Source: Enteractinococcus coprophilus
GTDB lineage: Bacteria; Actinomycetota; Actinomycetes; Actinomycetales; Micrococcaceae
Direction of reading: 5' to 3'
Assembly: GCF_006716305.1 (NCBI RefSeq)
Contig: NZ_VFOU01000001.1
Location: 620,001-684,000, forward strand
Length of the DNA: 64,000 bases
Made by a program: the position numbers and the translations under genes. Below are positions 45,122 to 52,489 of this stretch, one piece after another; position 1 is the first letter of the stretch, and each line of letters starts with the position of its first letter. A model generated the notes under the pieces. That model was given only the letters and a program-made list of their open reading frames with translations, was not told the DNA's origin and searched no databases.

Positions 45122-45424
45122 TTAGAGGGTAATTTTCTGATCTTCCGGACGGATGATCTTGGTGCGCATCACGGATTCGTTCAAACCGAGCTGACGATCC
45201 AGTTCCTGAGCCTGCTCAGGAGTAGCGTTCAAGCTAACGACGGCGTAGATAGCCTCGTTTTTCTTCTGGATTTCGTAAGCTAGGCGACGACGACCCCATA
45301 CATCGAGTTCGTCAACGGTTCCGCCATCCTTGATTACAGTGTCAAGGTATTTACGCAAAGTTGGTTCAACGGTACGCTCGTCTAGTTCTGGATCGAGCAT
45401 CACCATTAGTTCATATGCACGCAT
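45122..45424 (-). CDS. rpsF: 30S ribosomal protein S6
   Basis: The 100-residue S6 begins [21 protein letters not shown] and contains [22 protein letters not shown], the family core. It is the first gene of the operon; a strong ribosome site AGGAGG is 9 bases before the ATG but can be paired with a complementary CCTCC in the leader. Short C-terminus ends PEDQKITL. Confidence 0.97.
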   Translation of the reverse strand: MRAYELMVMLDPELDERTVEPTLRKYLDTVIKDGGTVDELDVWGRRRLAYEIQKKNEAIYAVVSLNATPEQAQELDRQLGLNESVMRTKIIRPEDQKITL

Positions 45425-45432
45425 GCGAACCC

Positions 45433-45476
45433 ACCTCCTCTGGACTGGTGGTCACGGGATTTCCGTAACAGGAGGT
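45433..45476 (-). promoter_or_regulatory. rpsF leader hairpin that covers the ribosome site
   Basis: In the rpsF mRNA, ACCUCCU (45476-45470) can pair perfectly with the ribosome site AGGAGGU (45439-45433). A smaller hairpin ACGG-AAAUC-CCGU (45466-45454) lies inside. Such an arrangement would sequester the start site and resembles leaders that bind the S6:S18 complex for autogenous control. The protein-binding role is an inference. Confidence 0.5.
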
Positions 45477-45704
45477 TCTTAGTGCAAGCGTCTCGACCCA
45501 TCTGGAGTCAAGACAGCAACCTCGCCATTATAGCGGACGCCCGGTCAAAACTAAACTCGCGTGCGTCGATACCGGGCATGCTCAACGACGACCCCGAGTT
45601 ACCGCTGAGTGAACTTTCAACTTTTGGGTCCCTGGGGCTTGACGACGCCTTGCTCTATGGGTGGAATGGGACTGTTTTGAGTTGGGTTGACAAGGTAATT
45701 AAGG

Positions 45705-47789
45705 GTGCATGCTGGTGGGATCATAGCCTTTGACCACTCCACTGCGAAGGCTCTCATCACCGCGCTAGAAACCGCCGATGAGCGCGTTCATCGTCAAAGC
45801 ATGGAATGGTCTGACGCGGTAAACACCGCGATGGATGAATTCCAAGGCGCGTACTCGAGGCTGTTCAGTAACAACGCGGCAAATGAACAACGTGACCGCT
45901 CCGATGTGTGCTTTCACCTGTCGAACGTTGCGCGACAAGTCGAATATGCACAAGAAGATGCCCGAGCCGAAGAGGAACGTTTAGCCGCTGTGGCCGACTG
46001 GGAGCAGCGCTACGCCGCGTGGCAAGGGGATGCAGATTCTGACCCCTCCTGGTGGACGCCGTTCACGGATCCACAATACGGCGGGCTCATGATATCGCGG
46101 CCATCGCAGACTCCCACCAAGCTTCCCACGATCCAGGCGGATGTGGCGGTTCGGGACCGAGACCGCATCAGCTCGGGTAGCGGTGACGCCGTAAGCTCCG
46201 GATCCCCATTAAACCTACGCAGTTTCGTGGCGATCGCCGAACGTTGCAATGGGATCGTCGAAGAAGAACTAGAAGCTCTCAGGACGGCCTGGTCCAGTTT
46301 TCGCAACGACTGTTCGTGGGTCATCATCGAGACGTTCACACTGTTCGACGCACTTGCCCAGTACCTCGAACATGGCAGGCTGGAGGCTCATTGGATCAGC
46401 AAAATCGCCGATGCGTTTGAAGTGGCTGGCACCGGTGTACTCACCAATGAGGTTCTGGATGCGCTAGCGCCAGCACTTCACGCCACCGCGATGAGTAACA
46501 CCCAGCTGCTTCGTACCCTGGCTACATCTGATCGTGAGCAACTGGCAAAGCTCATGAATAGCTCACCGGCTTTATCCAACCAGTTGCACCTGATGGACCC
46601 TGGCACAATCAATAGTTGGTGGAACAGGCTAGCCGACACGCATTCTTCCGATCAACAAACTACCCTGTGGGAAACACTGCCGGAAATCTTCGGCAATCTC
46701 GAGGGGATTCCCTATACCATCCGCGATCAAGCCAATCGACAAGTCCTCAAACGAAACATCCGGGAACTGAACTCACATCTGAGCTCCCTGGCCTCCGAGC
46801 GGCGAGAAGCTCTACAGAATGCTGGTCACTCTCCGACTCGTCCGCAGTCTGTGCTTCTGCCAATCTTCGCCGAAGAGCGAGAGCTGAACGCACAATTAGA
46901 AATATTCGAGCAAATCAATCGCTCGATTCAGGCTGAGGATGGTCAGGCGCCACGACAGCTCATCTCATTGACCAATGATCAACCGCCACTCGCTGCCATC
47001 TCCATCGGTGATCTAGACACCGCTACGAATGTCACGTACTCGGTTGCAGGTATGAACAGCAGTACAAAAACTATGGAAAGCTGGACGGACTCCACCCAGA
47101 ACATTCACGATGAAGTTCATGCCGGAGGCGACGCTGCAACTGTAGCTTGGATAGGCTATGGGGCCCCAGTTTCTCCACCAGGCTCGTTGGGTGTTTTACA
47201 CAATGACATGGCCGAAGCCGGAGGAGATAACTTGGCCAAGGCGCTTCGGGGGTTGGACGCCGTCCGAGGCCCGGAGAATCCCCAAGTAAACGTTATGGCG
47301 CATTCATATGGGACGACGACGGCAGCTTTTGCCATCTCGCAACCTGATATTGCCGTTGACAACCTGATACTGGTGGGCTCTGCAGGACTACCAGATCACA
47401 TTCGCAATGCCGAAGAGCTGAACGCCGACACGGTCTACGCCGGGCACGCCAGAGATGTCTACCCGTACATTGATAGCGACGGGGGTGATCAGTGGGCTTG
47501 GATGGGACGCGATTTCAGTTCTGGTCACGGCGTCAACCCCATGGATGATGATTTTGAAGCAATGACCTTCGGGACCGACTCTGAGGCAGAAGGGGTGGGA
47601 GATCCGGTCGCCACCCACAGTGCGCGCGACGACGACGCCACCGGCTATTATGAGCGGCATTCCGAATCCCTTCGCAATATCGGCTACATTCTGCGAGGCG
47701 AACCGGAAGAAATGAGCGACCACGTTGAGAAGGGACCTACGATGTTTCAGCGGTCATTGCTTGGTCCAGGAGCACCATATGCCCCGTAA
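45705..47789 (+). CDS. large DUF1023 alpha/beta hydrolase with ESX-like N-terminal region
   Basis: The 694-residue protein begins GTG (MHAGGIIAFDHSTAKALI), a pattern typical of actinobacterial WXG100-like secreted proteins, with a long helical region (about 1-110 and 160-420) and no signal peptide. The C-terminal 220 residues are a DUF1023 alpha/beta hydrolase: the nucleophile serine lies in MAHSYGTTTAAF (about 528), preceded by VAWIGYGAPVSP, with HARDVYPYID following. It is followed, with an 11-base overlap, by two tandem lipoprotein genes. Export by a type VII system is an inference from the helical N-terminus and the lack of a signal sequence; the substrate is unknown. Confidence 0.78.
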   Translation: MHAGGIIAFDHSTAKALITALETADERVHRQSMEWSDAVNTAMDEFQGAYSRLFSNNAANEQRDRSDVCFHLSNVARQVEYAQEDARAEEERLAAVADWEQRYAAWQGDADSDPSWWTPFTDPQYGGLMISRPSQTPTKLPTIQADVAVRDRDRISSGSGDAVSSGSPLNLRSFVAIAERCNGIVEEELEALRTAWSSFRNDCSWVIIETFTLFDALAQYLEHGRLEAHWISKIADAFEVAGTGVLTNEVLDALAPALHATAMSNTQLLRTLATSDREQLAKLMNSSPALSNQLHLMDPGTINSWWNRLADTHSSDQQTTLWETLPEIFGNLEGIPYTIRDQANRQVLKRNIRELNSHLSSLASERREALQNAGHSPTRPQSVLLPIFAEERELNAQLEIFEQINRSIQAEDGQAPRQLISLTNDQPPLAAISIGDLDTATNVTYSVAGMNSSTKTMESWTDSTQNIHDEVHAGGDAATVAWIGYGAPVSPPGSLGVLHNDMAEAGGDNLAKALRGLDAVRGPENPQVNVMAHSYGTTTAAFAISQPDIAVDNLILVGSAGLPDHIRNAEELNADTVYAGHARDVYPYIDSDGGDQWAWMGRDFSSGHGVNPMDDDFEAMTFGTDSEAEGVGDPVATHSARDDDATGYYERHSESLRNIGYILRGEPEEMSDHVEKGPTMFQRSLLGPGAPYAP

Positions 47790-48375
47790 AAACTCGTCAC
47801 CGAAAAGTCAGCCACGCAAGCGCCGTCTGGTGATAGCGGTGAGCTGTCTTATCTCCGCGATATTTCTCTCTACAGGCTGCACAGCAACTTCGAACCAGGA
47901 GCCCGTCATGGATGTTATTGAACAGCGCGATGCCGTGGTGAACTTCGTCATCAATACTACTGAACAACTCGACGTCGAGGGGTGGGAAGCTCGTCACGGT
48001 GTGGCCAGCGCGCAAGGGTGCACCGGCCAGGACGGGGAAAAAGGGGCGGCGTATCATTTCGATTTGTCAGCAGACCGGGGAACCGAACACGAGGCGGACG
48101 CGAAGCGTGTAATGAAGTACTGGGAATCGTTGGGCATGGAGGCCCGCGTGGTGGATCACGGCGGGTATCCCACCGTGTATGCAACCAGCGGTCCGGTCGA
48201 ACGGGCCAGCTTTACCACCGATGCGGCCGGCGAGACCTACCGGGTGGGGGCGGTTGCCTACTGTGCTCCGGGCAATGCTGGAGATTTGAAGATGGAATAC
48301 ATCGAGCGTCGCAACAATGGCGAGCAGTTCCCAGGCGATGAGTACCTTCCCGAAGAAAACATCAGCGGCGGATAA
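47779..48375 (+). CDS. lipoprotein, first of two tandem paralogs
   Basis: This 198-residue protein has a signal peptide with basic start (MPRKNSSPKSQPRKRR) and the lipobox STGC (about residue 33), so it is membrane-anchored outside the cell. The mature part starts with DVIEQRDAVVNFVINTTEQL and closes with FPGDEYLPEENI. It overlaps the DUF1023 gene by 11 bases and is directly followed by a paralog. Family unknown; an immunity or chaperone role for the hydrolase is a possibility only. Confidence 0.75.
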   Translation: MPRKNSSPKSQPRKRRLVIAVSCLISAIFLSTGCTATSNQEPVMDVIEQRDAVVNFVINTTEQLDVEGWEARHGVASAQGCTGQDGEKGAAYHFDLSADRGTEHEADAKRVMKYWESLGMEARVVDHGGYPTVYATSGPVERASFTTDAAGETYRVGAVAYCAPGNAGDLKMEYIERRNNGEQFPGDEYLPEENISGG

Positions 48376-48987
48376 GTGATCACTGCCAGCTATGCCTCCG
48401 CCACAACACAAAAGCAACCCCTGTCCCGCTTGGGTCGCGGCGCCGGAATGCTGACGATGCTGCTCATGACGACGGCGTGCACCACTTCGACTGACCAACA
48501 GTCGGTCATGGATGCCGTTGACCACCGCGACGTCGTGGTCGATCTAGTGATCGACACCACCGAACACCTCGACGTCGACGGCTGGGGAGCCAATCATGGT
48601 GCAGCCAAGCCCGAGAGCTGCACCCTCGACAACGGGGATGAAGGCGCGGCGTATAAGTTCAGCCTCTGGGCCGATCGCGGGACGGCTCACGAAGCTGATG
48701 CCCAGCGTATCGTCGAATATTGGGAATCACTTGGCATGGACACTCGCGTGGTCGATCACGGCGGTTTCCCGGTTGTGTATGCCACCGGGGGACCGGTGCA
48801 ACGCGCAAGCTTCACCCCAGATGCCGCCGAAGAATCCTACCGGGTGGGCGCCATCTCCCACTGTGCTCCCGGAGACGCTATTGAACTCCGGCGTGCCTTC
48901 GATGAGCGCCGCAAGCAGGGGGAGCGGTTCCCCGGCGATGAGTACGTGCCTGAGGAGAATATCGACGACGTCTACAAAAATGAGTAG
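48376..48987 (+). CDS. lipoprotein, second of two tandem paralogs
   Basis: This 203-residue lipoprotein starts at a GTG that follows the stop codon of its neighbour directly. The lipobox TTAC is near residue 35. From MDAVDHRDVVVDLVIDTTEHLDV on, it aligns along its length with the preceding protein, including ADRGTAHEADAQRI, WESLGMDTRVVDHGGFPVVYAT and FPGDEYVPEENI. The two clearly arose by tandem duplication and have kept their frames, which argues that both are used. Confidence 0.75.
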   Translation: MITASYASATTQKQPLSRLGRGAGMLTMLLMTTACTTSTDQQSVMDAVDHRDVVVDLVIDTTEHLDVDGWGANHGAAKPESCTLDNGDEGAAYKFSLWADRGTAHEADAQRIVEYWESLGMDTRVVDHGGFPVVYATGGPVQRASFTPDAAEESYRVGAISHCAPGDAIELRRAFDERRKQGERFPGDEYVPEENIDDVYKNE

Positions 48988-49056
48988 CTGAGTCCGGCCT
49001 CTGCATTCTAGGCTGGAACGCAGAACGTATACATCAGCACGCTCAAGGAGCCAGCG

Positions 49057-49300
49057 ATGAGCGGACGTATTCCGGATCGTTATGTGCGGTTGCCCCCGGT
49101 GGACGGCATTTCACCAGCGCGCTGGGATCATGTGGGGGACACCGGTGTATCACGAGCCCTGGGAATTATATGCCGCGAGCGCCGTCGGAAATCTCACGGC
49201 ACCGTTACGCTGGGCGGGCCTACCCGAACCCGAGTCCGAGCCGGTCGTGCACGCATCGTATGGAGTACACGCCCGGCTCGGGCTGCCACGACGGGCATGA
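49057..49300 (+). pseudogene. small gene interrupted by a frameshift in a G run
   Basis: An ATG at 49057, with AAGGAG seven bases upstream, opens a frame MSGRIPDRYVRLPPVDG that runs through PARWDHVG. At the run of five Gs near 49133 the plausible reading moves to another frame: PVYHEPWELYAASAVGNLT, then APLRWAGLPEPESEPVVHAS and YGVHARLGLPRRA with a stop at 49300. Removing one G joins both into about 80 residues. I do not recognise the family. It could be a decaying gene, a phase-variable tract or a sequence error. Confidence 0.5.
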
Positions 49301-49313
49301 TGAAGGTTTCGGG

Positions 49314-50678
49314 TTAGGGCTCCTCGAGGAGTTCGGTCACCAGGGCTGCGATCCGGCTGCGTTCGGAGCGGGTGAGCGTCACGTGGCCAAACAGTGGGTT
49401 GCCCTTGAGGATTTCGACGACGGCACCAACGCCGTCGTGGCGACCGACCCGCAGGTTATCGCGCTGGGCGACGTCGTGAGTCAGGACAATTTTCGAATTC
49501 TGCCCCATGCGCGACATCACGGTCAGCAGCACGTTCTTTTCGAGGGACTGGGCTTCGTCGACGATGACCCAGGCGTCGTGGAGGCTGCGGCCGCGGATGT
49601 GGGTCAGCGGCAGGACCTCGAGCAGGCCGCGGGCCATGACCTCTTTGAGCGCATTCTCACTGACCAGTGCGCCCAGGGTGTCAAAAACGGCCTGGGCCCA
49701 GGGGTTCATTTTTTCTTCTTCAGTCCCGGGTAGGTAGCCGAGTTCCTGGCCACCGACGGCGAAGAGCGGCCTGAAGACGATAATCTTTTTGTGTTCGCGG
49801 CGTTCCAGCACGGTTTCCAGGCCGGCGCACAGGGCCAGCGCGGATTTACCGGTGCCGGCGCGGCCGCCCATCGAGACGATCCCGATGTCGCGGTCTAACA
49901 GCATGTCGATGGCCAGGCGTTGTTCGGCGGACCGGCCGTGGACGCCGAAGACCGTTCGATCTCCGCGGACCACTTCGACGTATTTCTGCGAGGTCCCATC
50001 AATCTTGACCCGCCCCAGTGCCGAGCCCTTGCCGGAGGTGATGACCAGCCCGGTGTTGGTGGGGAGGTCGTTGGTGTCGTCCAGTTCGATATGGTCGCCG
50101 TGATAGAGCTCCGAGACCTGAGCCTCGGTGGCCTCGACCTCGGCTAGGCCGGTCCACCCTGAGTCGGTAACCCACTCGTTGCGGTACTCATCGGCGTCCA
50201 GGCCCATGGCCGCGGCTTTGACTCGCATCGGCAGGTCTTTGGACACCACGGTGACCGCGCGGCCTTCATCCGCGAAGTTCTTGGCCACTGCCAGGATGCG
50301 CGAGTCATTGTCGCCCTGGCGGAAGCCTGCAGGCAGGACGGTTTCGGTGATGTGGTTCAATTCGACCAGCAGGTGGCCGCCGTCGTCGTTGAGAGGAATC
50401 GGTTTATTGAGTGAACCGTGGCGGACGCGCAGATCGTCGAGCAGGCGCAGCGCGGAGCGGGCGTAGTAGCCCAGTTCTGAATCGTGGCGCTTCTTTTCCA
50501 GCTCGGTGATGACGACGATCGGGATGATCACTTCATGCTCGGCGAACCGCAGGACCGCTTTGGGGTCCGAGAGCAGCACGGAAGTGTCGATGACATAAGA
50601 CTTCTGTGCCACGGCCGATGCGACGGCGGCGTCGAGTTCGTCTTCAGGGATGCCAGTTGGTGTATTGAGGGCGGCCAC
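49314..50678 (-). CDS. phoH: PIN domain and PhoH-type ATPase
   Basis: This 454-residue protein joins an N-terminal PIN ribonuclease domain (about 28-150; [13 protein letters not shown] and the acidic TELEKKRHD) to a PhoH-like ATPase (about 240-450) with Walker [13 protein letters not shown] and Walker [13 protein letters not shown]. The PhoH2 type acts as a sequence-specific RNA helicase/RNase in mycobacteria. The start is GTG with GGAG upstream. Small upstream antitoxin genes known in mycobacterial phoH2 loci were not found here, and the 398-base upstream region holds no gene. Confidence 0.9.
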   Translation of the reverse strand: MAALNTPTGIPEDELDAAVASAVAQKSYVIDTSVLLSDPKAVLRFAEHEVIIPIVVITELEKKRHDSELGYYARSALRLLDDLRVRHGSLNKPIPLNDDGGHLLVELNHITETVLPAGFRQGDNDSRILAVAKNFADEGRAVTVVSKDLPMRVKAAAMGLDADEYRNEWVTDSGWTGLAEVEATEAQVSELYHGDHIELDDTNDLPTNTGLVITSGKGSALGRVKIDGTSQKYVEVVRGDRTVFGVHGRSAEQRLAIDMLLDRDIGIVSMGGRAGTGKSALALCAGLETVLERREHKKIIVFRPLFAVGGQELGYLPGTEEEKMNPWAQAVFDTLGALVSENALKEVMARGLLEVLPLTHIRGRSLHDAWVIVDEAQSLEKNVLLTVMSRMGQNSKIVLTHDVAQRDNLRVGRHDGVGAVVEILKGNPLFGHVTLTRSERSRIAALVTELLEEP

Positions 50679-51076
50679 AGTTACTCCAGACCGAAGACGG
50701 CGACAGGCCCGCTACAAAACAGTGCTGCGGAGAGATTCGGGACTCTTCCCCAAGTCGAATCCAGCGACAGCATCCAAAAGTTTTGGTGCGGGTTGTTGCC
50801 CGTCCTCATATCGATTCGCGGGTGGTGGTCACGGTCGGCCCTGCGCCTGAGAGGCAGCCAGGAACCGTACCGGCCCCTGCTGTCGCTTGGCATAAACCTT
50901 GGGCCTTCCGGTCAGTGTTCTGACACTTCTCAATCTACGCAGGCACACGGACAACGGGAAGATTCGGAGAGCAAAAGCCGGGTTACGTTTTGATAAACAG
51001 TTGATAGCGTGCGGCTCAACCGCAGGATATCGTTACCGTAATCAGCTGCAATGAAACCAGCCTTATGGAGGATGCC
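50679..51076. other. intergenic region between phoH and the oxidoreductase gene
   Basis: This 398-base divergent spacer has no supported gene; frames in it lack ribosome sites and family features. It must hold the promoters of both neighbours. A GGAGG ribosome site for the plus-strand gene is at 51067-51071. Confidence 0.4.
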
Positions 51077-51664
51077 ATGCACATCGCAGTATTAGGGAAC
51101 ACCGGGATGGTCGGCTCGCGCGCGGTCGCCGAGGCGGAAAGTCGCGGGCACCAGGTCACCGGCTATTCGCGCCACGGCGAGAACCCGCTGGATTTTTCGG
51201 ATACCGCACAGGTCGTGGAGGTGATCGATCACCCGGAAATCGATCTGACGATCATTGCCGTAGTCTCAGGTCGCACGGGATCGTATGACGACGACGTCGC
51301 CAACCATAAGGCGCTGATCGAAGCCGCACCGACGGGTCGTATCCTGGTGGTCGGCGGCGCGGGTGCTCTACAGGCCGAGGACAGGACCCTGTTGGTCGAT
51401 GCCCACGACTTCCCGGAAGCCTATAAAGCCGAGTCGCAGGCGTTCGTCGAGATCTATAACCTCTATGAACAGGCAACCGACCTGAACTGGACCATGCTGG
51501 CGCCAGCCCCAGAAATCGCACCCGGCGAGCGCACCGGCGAATACGAGGTGGCCAAGGATCAACCAGCCGGGCGCTTCATCACGGCGGAGGACTTCGCGGT
51601 TGCCCTGATTGATGAGGCAGAGAACCCTGAGCACACCGGCACTCGGTTTACCGTGGCGCATTAA
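51077..51664 (+). CDS. NAD(P)-binding Rossmann-fold oxidoreductase (NmrA/SDR-like)
   Basis: The 195-residue protein begins with the dinucleotide motif AVLGNTGMVGSRAV (about 4-17), typical of extended SDR/NmrA-like NAD(P)H-binding proteins. It is short for a full SDR and resembles YwnB/YhfK-like proteins; LVVGGAGALQAE and WTMLAPAPEIAPGERTG are matching features. The ATG at 51077 has GGAGG upstream; a frame start four codons earlier lies on top of that site. Function is not known. A terminator hairpin follows. Confidence 0.85.
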   Translation: MHIAVLGNTGMVGSRAVAEAESRGHQVTGYSRHGENPLDFSDTAQVVEVIDHPEIDLTIIAVVSGRTGSYDDDVANHKALIEAAPTGRILVVGGAGALQAEDRTLLVDAHDFPEAYKAESQAFVEIYNLYEQATDLNWTMLAPAPEIAPGERTGEYEVAKDQPAGRFITAEDFAVALIDEAENPEHTGTRFTVAH

Positions 51665-51679
51665 CTGTTTTTCGCGAAA

Positions 51680-51722
51680 GGGGAACCTGCGCTGGAGCAG
51701 CATTGCTCGGCACAGGTTCCCC
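51680..51722 (+). terminator. terminator after the oxidoreductase gene
   Basis: GGGGAACCTG (51680-51689) pairs with CAGGTTCCCC (51713-51722), and the loop contains a second short pairing (GAGCA...TGCTC). It lies 15 bases after the stop codon and also faces the convergent toxin remnant. Confidence 0.75.
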
Positions 51723-51751
51723 TCGCATATAAGGATGAGTCCGCGAGACTT

Positions 51752-51889
51752 TTAGCGATAGACTTCGCGGCGGTGAGCAACGCGTAGTACTAAAACGGCT
51801 AGCTCAGTATCGAGGCGGCGTGCCACACTTTTGTCCAGTTTTCGTAAAGCTTTTGCGGCCCTCGGTCGGTAGCGGATCTGGTATGTCAT
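51752..51889 (-). pseudogene. relE: RelE-type toxin gene with in-frame internal deletion
   Basis: The frame encodes 45 residues: MTYQIRYRPRAAKALRKLDK, SVARRLDTEL, then AVLVLRVAHRREVYR and stop. Full RelE toxins of this type have about 85 residues; here the part between the first helices (ARRLD) and the penultimate strand (LAVLVLRVAHRREVYR) is missing, and the ends join in frame. The catalytic core strands and most of the RNA-binding surface are gone, so it is unlikely to be toxic. It begins 13 bases after the antitoxin gene on the same strand. Confidence 0.8.
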
Positions 51890-51902
51890 AGTCCGCTATT
51901 CG

Positions 51903-52151
51903 TCAGAGCCCGAGTTCGGCGATCAGTTCCTCATGAGAGATAGTTTCTCCCGGTTCTTTGCGAGCTTCAGCAGCAGCCCTGATATCAGCTTGGTCCTCAA
52001 GTGCTTCGAGCGCACGGTCGAAAAAGTCCGGGGAGACGAGCACAGCCCGCCGAGTCGCTCCGCGAGACGTAATTTCTACCGGCTCTCGTTGTGCAGCGGC
52101 GATGTAATCACTCTGATTATTGCGAAATTGCGATAGCGTCACGGAAGTCAT
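51903..52151 (-). CDS. Phd/YefM family antitoxin
   Basis: The 82-residue product has the Phd/YefM DNA-binding fold (SVTLSQFRNNQSDYIAAAQREPVEITSRGATRRAVLVS) and an acidic C-terminal toxin-binding tail. The ATG at 52151 has AAGGA upstream; a longer frame has no support. It precedes a RelE-type toxin remnant, so it may now be an orphan repressor or neutralise homologous toxins elsewhere. Palindromes upstream are probable operator sites. Confidence 0.85.
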   Translation of the reverse strand: MTSVTLSQFRNNQSDYIAAAQREPVEITSRGATRRAVLVSPDFFDRALEALEDQADIRAAAEARKEPGETISHEELIAELGL

Positions 52152-52162
52152 AAACAAATTGT

Positions 52163-52191
52163 CCTTCTTGTACAAGTTGCACACAAGAAGG
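52163..52191 (-). promoter_or_regulatory. operator of the antitoxin/toxin locus
   Basis: CCTTCTTG (52163-52170) is the inverted complement of CAAGAAGG (52184-52191). The perfect palindrome CTTGTACAAG (52167-52176) overlaps the first arm. The site is 12-40 bases before the antitoxin start, where Phd/YefM proteins autoregulate. Confidence 0.55.
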
Positions 52192-52219
52192 ACGGCCCGA
52201 GGGCAGCGAAGTGGTTCTC

Positions 52220-52282
52220 TTAGCGCAGGGTCCGGTAGCACGCTCCGGCCAGCTCAGTGCAACGGTTGAACTGGGCGGCTCC
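52220..52282 (-). pseudogene. remnant of an M18 aminopeptidase 3' end
   Basis: The minus strand encodes GAAQFNRCTELAGACYRTLR and stop. GAAQFNR is identical to a segment of the intact M18 aminopeptidase (52490-53743), and ELAGACY resembles that protein's terminal KLAGAFYADQQ, so an internal part has been lost. It is short, has no start and lies 208 bases from the intact gene. Probable debris of a tandem duplication. Confidence 0.55.
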
Positions 52283-52285
52283 TCG

Positions 52286-52400
52286 GAATTCCCGCTACGC
52301 CCACCGGAACTATGGCTGCCTTACGTGCGCTAGCAGAACGCCATCATCGGTCCGTTGAAGCGGAAGCCCGTGCAACACGAAATATTTCAAGTCTCTTGGG
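52286..52400 (+). pseudogene. remnant of a ribbon-helix-helix antitoxin gene
   Basis: In one frame the DNA encodes FPLRPPELW (from about 52289) and, after a one-base shift at 52315, AALRALAERHHRSVEAEARA (52315-52374). Joined, these resemble the FitA/HicB-type RHH antitoxin segment LPPELHAALRALAERHHRS. The continuation has no family resemblance and no toxin gene follows. I read it as a decayed antitoxin. Confidence 0.45.
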
Positions 52401-52489
52401 ATTGATTGCCATAACCCCTGGGCTCACCCGACCGCATGATGTATCGATCCTGCGAGAACCACCTCTTTCCCCACAAAGAATGCAATTCG

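Noticed and set aside
50484-50993. 169-residue frame upstream of phoH
   Set aside because: It is partly antisense to phoH, has no family resemblance and lacks a ribosome site.
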